Shown here: positions 1 through 4,678 of the stretch, one piece after another | How positions within the stretch are numbered: the stretch's first letter is position 1 | Layout: each line of letters begins with the position of its first letter | Source of the DNA: Methanosarcinales archaeon | GTDB taxonomy: Archaea; Halobacteriota; Syntropharchaeia; Alkanophagales; Methanospirareceae | NCBI GenBank assembly: GCA_003661125.1 | Contig: QMVO01000098.1 | Span: forward strand, 1-6,580 | DNA length: 6,580 nucleotides | Direction: 5' to 3' | The notes under the pieces: model-generated | Databases searched by the model: none | The model's input: the letters and a program-made list of their open reading frames with translations, nothing else | What the model was told of the DNA's origin: nothing | Program-made: the position numbers and the translations under genes

Positions 1-102
1 GATGTATATTTAAATACCCCTGCTTCCACTCCAAATGTTGCGCTGATGGATTACCACCCTAACCATTATTGCAAGAATATCGCATGGGAAGTTTTAAAAT
101 AA
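1..102 (+). CDS. 3' end of an unrecognised upstream gene (partial)
   Basis: Frame 1 is open from the first base for 33 codons and stops with TAA at 100-102. The peptide ends with MDYHPNHYCKNIAWEVLK, a mixed, globular-looking composition with no low complexity and nothing like the Asn-rich genes downstream. The start lies outside the window, and I do not recognise the family from this tail. It ends 221 bases before the next start codon, and a separate TATA box follows it, so it is probably a different transcription unit. A chance open frame of this length is possible in AT-rich DNA, so confidence is moderate. Confidence 0.45.
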   Translation, partial: DVYLNTPASTPNVALMDYHPNHYCKNIAWEVLK

Positions 103-225
103 AGGGTAGCTATACAAATACAATATTTATAGTTTAAGTATATTGAAGGACTTAAAGTTGAGGGTTATTAGTCGAGTTATCGAATTTTAGGGCATTTGAA
201 AAAATAGACAGAAGATGAGATGAAA

Positions 226-239
226 TTAGGGGTACCTAA
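226..239. repeat. short inverted repeat upstream of the TATA box
   Basis: TTAGG (226-230) and CCTAA (235-239) form perfect 5-base arms around GGTA. The element ends 11 bases before the TATA box at 251-258, a position where archaeal regulators often bind. A second small one, TCGA-GTTA-TCGA, lies at 172-183. Arms this short arise often by chance, so an operator role is only a suggestion. Confidence 0.2.
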
Positions 240-243
240 AAAT

Positions 244-258
244 CGGAAGTTTTAAATA
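244..258 (+). promoter_or_regulatory. archaeal BRE/TATA promoter of the first large gene
   Basis: TTTAAATA at 251-258 is a strong match to the archaeal TATA consensus. It is preceded by purine-rich CGGAAG (244-249), in the place expected for a TFB recognition element. Transcription would be expected to begin about 25 bases downstream, near 277-282, giving a leader of roughly 43 bases before ATG 324. This also argues against the in-frame TTG at 279 as the start codon, because that codon would sit on the transcription start itself. Confidence 0.55.
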
Positions 259-323
259 CCGAATTTACGAATTAATTTTTGTTGTCACTTCCAACTCGGA
301 TAAAATCTCGGCGAAAGATAGCG

Positions 324-2555
324 ATGAAGAAGATGATAGTGCGGAAGGTATTGAGTTGTTTGGTTGTATGCATGCTTTTGATGAGTGCGGTGCCATGCGC
401 GGTTGTGGTGTCAGGGAGTAATGAAGATGCAATAGACACCCCAAGCAAAATACTGAGTGTTGAAATTGAAGAATTACTTGATGTTCCATTCTTTAGTCAG
501 AGAAATGATACTTGGAAAGACAAACCCTTAGACCATAGTACCTACAAATTTAAGGATTGGGGATGTGCAGTTACTTCAGTGGCAATGGTTTTGAAATACT
601 TTGGCTATGATACCGATCCTTTGGAACTCAATAAATCCCTTACAAATATCGGAGCGTTAGGTAAGGATGCTATGCTGGACTTTAGAAAGGTAGAACAACT
701 TCCCAGTACAGAGAAGATATGGATTAAAGACCTCAATAAGAAAGCCTATGAACGTGTTAACACCCATTGGAACGAGTTCAGTCAAGACAGGATTAGGAAA
801 GAATTAAGTAATAAATATCCGGTGATAGGTGAAGTAAGATATCCTCCTTATAACAATGACAATACTCATTTTATAGTATTTTACGGTGTAAAGGGCGATA
901 AATTCTATTTTCAGGACCCATACGATTATCTCAGAGCAAAAGGGGAGAGGGAATGGGAAGTTGGAAAACTTGGAAATGGAACACTTGGAAAATACAATCT
1001 TTACAGCCTGCGAATTTTTCATGGAAACCTCCGACCCATAGCATCTTTTAGATACTCACCTCAAACCCCGGTTAATCTTGGTGAGGAAGTAACCTTTGAT
1101 GCATCTACTTCTTACGATCCAGATGGCGGAGATATTACTAATTATCGCTGGGAGATTTACCTCTTTAGGGGATACATTTGGACGGTTGAAGGCACAGACA
1201 AAGTTAGGGAACACATTTGGGTGAAAGAAGGTCCAGACAAAAAAGTTATTAAATATTCTTTTTCTTTTCCTTCAGACGATTATTTTGTAAGATTAACAAT
1301 AACAGATGATGAAGGAGAAACAAATTGGACGGAGGCAGGTTTAACTATAGTAGTTTCTGAAGAGGAGAAATCACAGATTGAAGCCTGGATTAAAGAGAAT
1401 GATCTAAATGAATATGGTGACCCAAAAAATACTTGGTATGTAGGGGGGACTCCTCTTTATGATGGAAGAACTGGACACTATATCTCAAAATACGAGTATA
1501 TTTTCAGGAAACATCCTGATCGTCCTTGGAAAAGGATTTCTCACAAAGAACACTTAGTTCACAATCTCAACACAGGAGAAGACTTTGCAACGATTCAAGC
1601 TGCAATAGATGATTCTGATACAAAAGATGGGCATACGATTACAATTGATCCTGGAACTTACAATGAGAATGTGAATATTTACAAGTCTTTAACGATTAGG
1701 TCAACTTCTGGAAATCCTGAGGACACAATTGTTCAGGCAAAGAATTCAAATGATCATGTCTTTGAGGTGACTGCGAATTATGTGCATATAAATGGATTCA
1801 CTGTAACAAATGCAACTGGAAATTGGAAAGCTGGAATATATCTCTATTCTGTTGATTACTGCAAAATTTCAAATAACAACTGCTTAAACAGCCACGATGG
1901 AATTTACCTACAATCTTCCTCTAACAACGGCATATTCAACAATAATGTAAACATGAACTGGGGGAACGGAATTGTTCTCATACTTTCTTCTAATAATACT
2001 TTGTATCTTAACAAAGCCTTGAATAATGACGACGGAATCTGCCTTGCATATTCTTCCAACAACATAATTATAAATAACAACGCAAATTTAAACACTGATG
2101 ATGGAATTGACCTTTACTCTTCTTCCAACAACGCAATAAGCAATAACAACGTAAATTTGAATAAAGACGCTGGAATTCAACTTGGGTCTTATTCTAGCGA
2201 CAACGAAATAACAAACAACAACGCGAATTCGAATAGCCACAACGGTATTTACCTAGATTCTTCGAGCAACAATATAATTATTAATAACATTTGCTCCGAC
2301 AATTATGATGGAATTTACTTAGAAAAATCCTATAACAATACATTAACAAATAACACATGCTTAAACAACTTTGATGGAATCCGTCTATTTGGTTTCAATA
2401 ACAATAACGATATTACAAGCAACTATTGCTTATACAACACGATTGGGGTTTGTCTTGAGTACGCTTTCGGAAACAACATTGTTAAAAATACTGCTAACCT
2501 AAACTCCTATGGAATTTACCTTGGAAATTCTAACAGTAATATACTAAAAAAATAA
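324..2555 (+). CDS. Secreted C39-like peptidase / PKD / NosD beta-helix protein, N-terminal part
   Basis: The 743 codons begin at ATG 324. A TTG 15 codons upstream is in frame, but it adds a charged stretch before the signal peptide and lies at the predicted transcription start. Residues 1-32 form a signal peptide (basic MKKMIVRK, then a hydrophobic core). Residues 51-234 are a Peptidase_C39_2-like papain fold: Gln59 in VPFFSQ, Cys81 in WGCAVTSVAMVLKYFG, His182 in NTHFIVFYGV and Asp198 in FQDPYD, all in the order expected for an active enzyme. Residues 238-344 are a PKD domain (FDAST.SYDPDG ... VRLTITDDEG) with an insertion of about 25 residues and no WDFGDG motif. Residues 345-405 are a linker with YGDPKNTWYVGGTPLYDG. 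From residue 418 (DFATIQAAI, then the DPGTYNENV strand) a NosD/CASH beta-helix begins, with 22-24-residue coils from residue 504. TAA at 2553-2555 cuts it inside a coil, and the same helix continues in the next frame. The product probably acts outside the cell, and the substrate is unknown. Confidence 0.85.
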   Translation: MKKMIVRKVLSCLVVCMLLMSAVPCAVVVSGSNEDAIDTPSKILSVEIEELLDVPFFSQRNDTWKDKPLDHSTYKFKDWGCAVTSVAMVLKYFGYDTDPLELNKSLTNIGALGKDAMLDFRKVEQLPSTEKIWIKDLNKKAYERVNTHWNEFSQDRIRKELSNKYPVIGEVRYPPYNNDNTHFIVFYGVKGDKFYFQDPYDYLRAKGEREWEVGKLGNGTLGKYNLYSLRIFHGNLRPIASFRYSPQTPVNLGEEVTFDASTSYDPDGGDITNYRWEIYLFRGYIWTVEGTDKVREHIWVKEGPDKKVIKYSFSFPSDDYFVRLTITDDEGETNWTEAGLTIVVSEEEKSQIEAWIKENDLNEYGDPKNTWYVGGTPLYDGRTGHYISKYEYIFRKHPDRPWKRISHKEHLVHNLNTGEDFATIQAAIDDSDTKDGHTITIDPGTYNENVNIYKSLTIRSTSGNPEDTIVQAKNSNDHVFEVTANYVHINGFTVTNATGNWKAGIYLYSVDYCKISNNNCLNSHDGIYLQSSSNNGIFNNNVNMNWGNGIVLILSSNNTLYLNKALNNDDGICLAYSSNNIIINNNANLNTDDGIDLYSSSNNAISNNNVNLNKDAGIQLGSYSSDNEITNNNANSNSHNGIYLDSSSNNIIINNICSDNYDGIYLEKSYNNTLTNNTCLNNFDGIRLFGFNNNNDITSNYCLYNTIGVCLEYAFGNNIVKNTANLNSYGIYLGNSNSNILKK

Positions 2556-2945
2556 CTGTTTGAACAACAATAAGGGCATCTGGGTGTATAATTCATCGAG
2601 AAATGATTTAATCAATAACAACGCATCGAACAACAATGAAGGCATCCGCTTGGGTTATTCCTCGAGCAATATCATCAAAAGTAACACAATTAGCGAGAAT
2701 GGCGGTGAAGGGATCATCTTGGATGGATCATCAAATAACATCCTCGAAAATAATATCTGCAAGAACAACATTCATGGTATTTTTTTGCAGTGTAATTCGT
2801 CTAACAATCTCATCAGCAGCAATACAATTTACGAAAACAGGGATCAAGGCATCCTATTATGGGAATCTTCAAATAATAACATCCAAAACAATGTTGCTTT
2901 GGGCAACAATTATGGCATCCGCTTAGGTTATGCATTAAACAATGC
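1833..2945 (+). repeat. Asn-rich beta-helix coil repeats of the first gene
   Basis: The coding sequence repeats roughly every 66-72 bases. Each unit encodes a coil of the form G-I-x-L-x-x-S-S-N-N-x-I-x-N-N-x-x-x-N-x-x-D, most often 22 or 23 residues and sometimes 24, measured from one Gly-Ile to the next. About eleven coils lie before the frame break at 2545-2555 and about six or seven after it. Such coils are typical of NosD-type right-handed parallel beta-helices, with Asn ladders on the turns. One DNA segment recurs almost unchanged: 2641-2658 and 2914-2931 match at 17 of 18 bases. This suggests recent copying within the array. Confidence 0.8.
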
Positions 2946-4119
2946 CATCTATCTTAACAACTTCATAAACAATACTTATAATGTCCACTCATCCAATTCA
3001 ACCAACATCTGGAACTCTCCCGAGCCAGAAACCTATACCTATGACGGCAATACCTGCACAAGCTACCTCGGCAACTACTGGGATAATTACACAGGGAGCG
3101 ATGCAGATGGCAATGGAATTGGTGATACTCCTTACGGCGTAAATTCAGATAAGGACAATTATCCGCTGATTGGACCTTTTGAAAATTATGTTATTGCTCC
3201 TGTTCCAGAATGGCGAAAAGATATTGAAATAGGGGACATATTATGGGCCAGAGGAGGCTCAGTGTTACGCGTGGAGGGTCATGTCGGAATATATGTTGGT
3301 AATGGTAAAGTGGTAGAAGCTCGCTTATGGCCTTATGGAGTTGTAAAAATGCCCTTTGAAACATGGGATAATCTAGTAGATACAAAGGATACAATTGTAT
3401 GTTTGCTACGTGTAAAAGAACAACCCTATGAACTCAGAAAAGCAGCTGCTCATTGGACTGAAGGAGAATTGGGTAGGGGTTGGCGGCCGATGTTTCCTTG
3501 GTTGGGTAAGCATCCAGATGAGGCGATCTGGTACTGTAGCGAACTTGTATGGGCTGCATATTATAACCAGGGGGTAAATATTGACAAAGATGATGATCCC
3601 TCCTCAATGACTGAAGAGGAGATATTCAGCAATACAGTCAGCCCCGGGGATATACTCGGTGACGATGATATTGAGCGAATATATGATGGGTATAGTGTAG
3701 GAAAGAAAGAAGGAGTAAGAAAAAGCATCGATTTTATCGCTCATTCTTCAGTGGACCTAATTGTCACTGACCCTGTCTATTGGTTTGCAGGACACACACA
3801 TGGGAATTACACCGCAGTTACCCCCTTCGGCTACAACTATGACCTGATAGTAACAGATCCGGTATGCACAGAGCCAGAAATACTGCTTGCGTCACACGGA
3901 TTCAATATGATAAGAATAGTGAATGTTGACGGCGAGAGCGTGGATTACGATATGACCATAAACATATTAGAAGAAGGATTAGAGCCAGATAATTGGCAGC
4001 CAGCGGCTTATTTCGATTTCTCGCCTGATATGAGTGGGATTTCGGCGATGGCTCTACGGCGTCTGGAGCCGAATCATCGCATTCCTATACTTCTGCAACG
4101 AGCTATAAGGTGGCTCTGA
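2560..4119 (+). CDS. Continuation of the first gene: NosD beta-helix end and permuted YiiX-like papain domain
   Basis: This frame opens after a stop at 2545-2547. The nominal TTG at 2560 is probably not a real start, because the peptide begins in mid-coil (NNNKGIWVYNSS) and has no signal peptide. Coils run to about 2945, followed by the NosD-type cap: YLNNFINN, NIWNSPE, YLGNYWDNYTG, then DADGNGIGD at 3100-3126, which resembles a calcium-binding loop, and NYPLIGPFENY. From 3211 to about 3690 there is a permuted NlpC/P60 or YiiX (peptidase C92-like) fold: GDILWARGG, GHVGIYVGNGKVVEA with His at 3280-3282 and Glu at 3316-3318, then YCSELVWAAYY with Cys at 3535-3537. His before Cys is the circularly permuted order. 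The next region has DLIVTDPV twice (3754-3777 and 3841-3864) and is otherwise unrecognised. PAAYFDFSP at about 4000-4026 starts a PKD domain, after which the frame becomes nonsense (ALRRLEPNHR...). The real reading moves to another frame near 4029. Confidence 0.75.
   Translation: MNNNKGIWVYNSSRNDLINNNASNNNEGIRLGYSSSNIIKSNTISENGGEGIILDGSSNNILENNICKNNIHGIFLQCNSSNNLISSNTIYENRDQGILLWESSNNNIQNNVALGNNYGIRLGYALNNAIYLNNFINNTYNVHSSNSTNIWNSPEPETYTYDGNTCTSYLGNYWDNYTGSDADGNGIGDTPYGVNSDKDNYPLIGPFENYVIAPVPEWRKDIEIGDILWARGGSVLRVEGHVGIYVGNGKVVEARLWPYGVVKMPFETWDNLVDTKDTIVCLLRVKEQPYELRKAAAHWTEGELGRGWRPMFPWLGKHPDEAIWYCSELVWAAYYNQGVNIDKDDDPSSMTEEEIFSNTVSPGDILGDDDIERIYDGYSVGKKEGVRKSIDFIAHSSVDLIVTDPVYWFAGHTHGNYTAVTPFGYNYDLIVTDPVCTEPEILLASHGFNMIRIVNVDGESVDYDMTINILEEGLEPDNWQPAAYFDFSPDMSGISAMALRRLEPNHRIPILLQRAIRWL
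3754..3864 (+). repeat. Duplicated DLIVTDPV peptide motif
   Basis: The eight-residue motif DLIVTDPV is encoded at 3754-3777 and again at 3841-3864, 29 codons apart, with different synonymous codons in most positions. The protein repeat is therefore older than a recent DNA duplication, or is maintained by selection. A related phrase (xxVDLIVTDPDG) introduces a beta-sandwich module in many archaeal secreted proteins, so this may be two copies or one copy plus a remnant. Confidence 0.5.
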
Positions 4120-4475
4120 CGGTTACTGACGACGATGGTGAAGAAGATCCTTTCTCAACAGGTGTCTATGTGAATGAGATAACTCCTTTCGTCAATGTAA
4201 AAACAGATAAAAGCGAGTATAAAGCAGAAGAGGTAATGAGGACGAGTATAACGTTAAGAAATCCAACTTCGATGGATAAAAATGTTTACTTATTCTGGGA
4301 GTTCGGGATTCCAGAATATAGCTGGGAATCGCAGGTTATGCTTGTGCCTTTTGCACTTCCAGCAGGCTTCGAGCAGACTTACATCTTTCCTTGGAAGCTT
4401 CCAGGTATAGGGTTTTCCTTCAATCGGAAATCGTGGAGGGAATTTTTAATTTTAATGAAGCGTCATGGAACGTAA
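4029..4475 (+). pseudogene. Third fragment of the first gene: PKD end and CARDB-like module
   Basis: Read from TAT 4029, the frame gives YEWDFGDGSTASG, then SYKVALTVTDDDG, the second half of a PKD domain and in a different frame from the PKD start just upstream. A GTG at 4110 could serve as a nominal start, but it lies inside the last PKD strand, so independent translation is unlikely. After the PKD comes a CARDB-like beta-sandwich: FVNVKTDKSEYKAEEV, ITLRNPTSMDKNVYLFW, FGIPEYSW and FALPAGFEQTYIFPWKLPG. This resembles C-terminal modules of archaeal surface proteins. The last residues before TAA 4473-4475 (SWREFLILMKRHGT) look out of frame. The neighbouring frame from 4412 gives a more plausible FNFNEASWNVSANWSG, so another frame break is likely near 4412-4440. 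Confidence 0.6.
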
Positions 4476-4587
4476 GTGCAAATTGGAGCGGTTGAAGGAG
4501 TGGAAACTGAGAATGAAGCGTGAAGGTGATTGTAATGAGGTAACATTAACGGTAACCAGCAACGCCGGCTTGAAAGCATCCGTATAA
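4412..4587 (+). pseudogene. Degraded 3' tail of the first gene
   Basis: Three frames each carry short protein-like pieces. Frame 2 (4412-4495) gives VEGIFNFNEASWNVSANWSG then TGA. Frame 0 (4476-4523) gives AVEGVETENEA then TGA. Frame 1 (up to TAA 4585-4587) ends with NEVTLTVTSNAGLKASV, which resembles the last strands of a secreted beta-sandwich. No single frame reads through. The pattern fits the C-terminus of the large upstream gene broken by one or more small insertions or deletions. How the pieces join is uncertain. Confidence 0.4.
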
Positions 4588-4623
4588 AGAACAATATTCA
4601 AAAAGAAGTAAGAAAGTTCAAAG

Positions 4624-4641
4624 TTTAAAAAAGTAGAGGTG
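4624..4641 (+). promoter_or_regulatory. possible TATA box and Shine-Dalgarno site before the second large gene
   Basis: TTTAAAAAA at 4624-4632 is an acceptable but weaker archaeal TATA box, 47-55 bases before ATG 4679. AGAGGTG at 4635-4641 matches the archaeal anti-Shine-Dalgarno well, but it sits 11 bases before ATG 4653 (the minicistron) and 37 bases before ATG 4679. If the TATA box is used, the AGAGGTG site would lie upstream of the transcript, so the two signals are probably not both functional for the same message. Confidence 0.3.
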
Positions 4642-4652
4642 CATTTAGTATT

Positions 4653-4673
4653 ATGAAAAGAAGAAAGTGGTAA
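4653..4673 (+). other. six-codon minicistron, possible leader peptide
   Basis: ATG 4653 opens MKRRKW and stops at TAA 4671-4673, five bases before the ATG of the next gene. It has the only good Shine-Dalgarno match in the spacer (AGAGGTG, 4635-4641). Its DNA, ATGAAAAGAAGAAA, is nearly the same as the start of the next gene, ATGAAAGAAGAAAA (4679 onward), which suggests a 26-base tandem duplication of the start region. It may be a relic start or may couple ribosomes to the downstream gene. The peptide itself is probably without function. Confidence 0.25.
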
Positions 4674-4678
4674 TCCAG

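Noticed and set aside
279..323. TTG at 279 as the start of the first large gene
   Set aside because: It adds 15 residues (LSLPTRIKSRRKIA) before a normal signal peptide, and it coincides with the transcription start predicted from the TATA box at 251-258. ATG 324 directly begins the signal peptide.
1904..2095. Minus-strand open frames opposite the coil repeats (also at 6229-6435)
   Set aside because: They are antisense shadows of the repeated coils, rich in Leu-Leu-Glu-Glu from reversed Ser-Ser-Asn codons, with no plausible start signals.
2545..2560. Programmed ribosomal frameshift at A7
   Set aside because: The required change is +1 or -2. No slippery heptamer for -1 leads into the downstream frame, and the gene has further breaks downstream, so decay or sequence error is simpler. 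It was kept only as a minor alternative.
2636..2926. Second + strand open frame inside the beta-helix region
   Set aside because: It overlaps the coil-encoding frame completely, and its peptide shows no domain or repeat logic. The coil frame is clearly the coding one.
1833..2945. CRISPR-like or satellite DNA repeat
   Set aside because: The periodicity follows the codons of beta-helix coils and the DNA copies are mostly divergent. There are no constant repeats separated by unique spacers.
4588..4620. Terminator after the first gene
   Set aside because: GAACAATATTC and a GTTC further on hint at weak pairing, but there is no stable stem and no T-run on the + strand.
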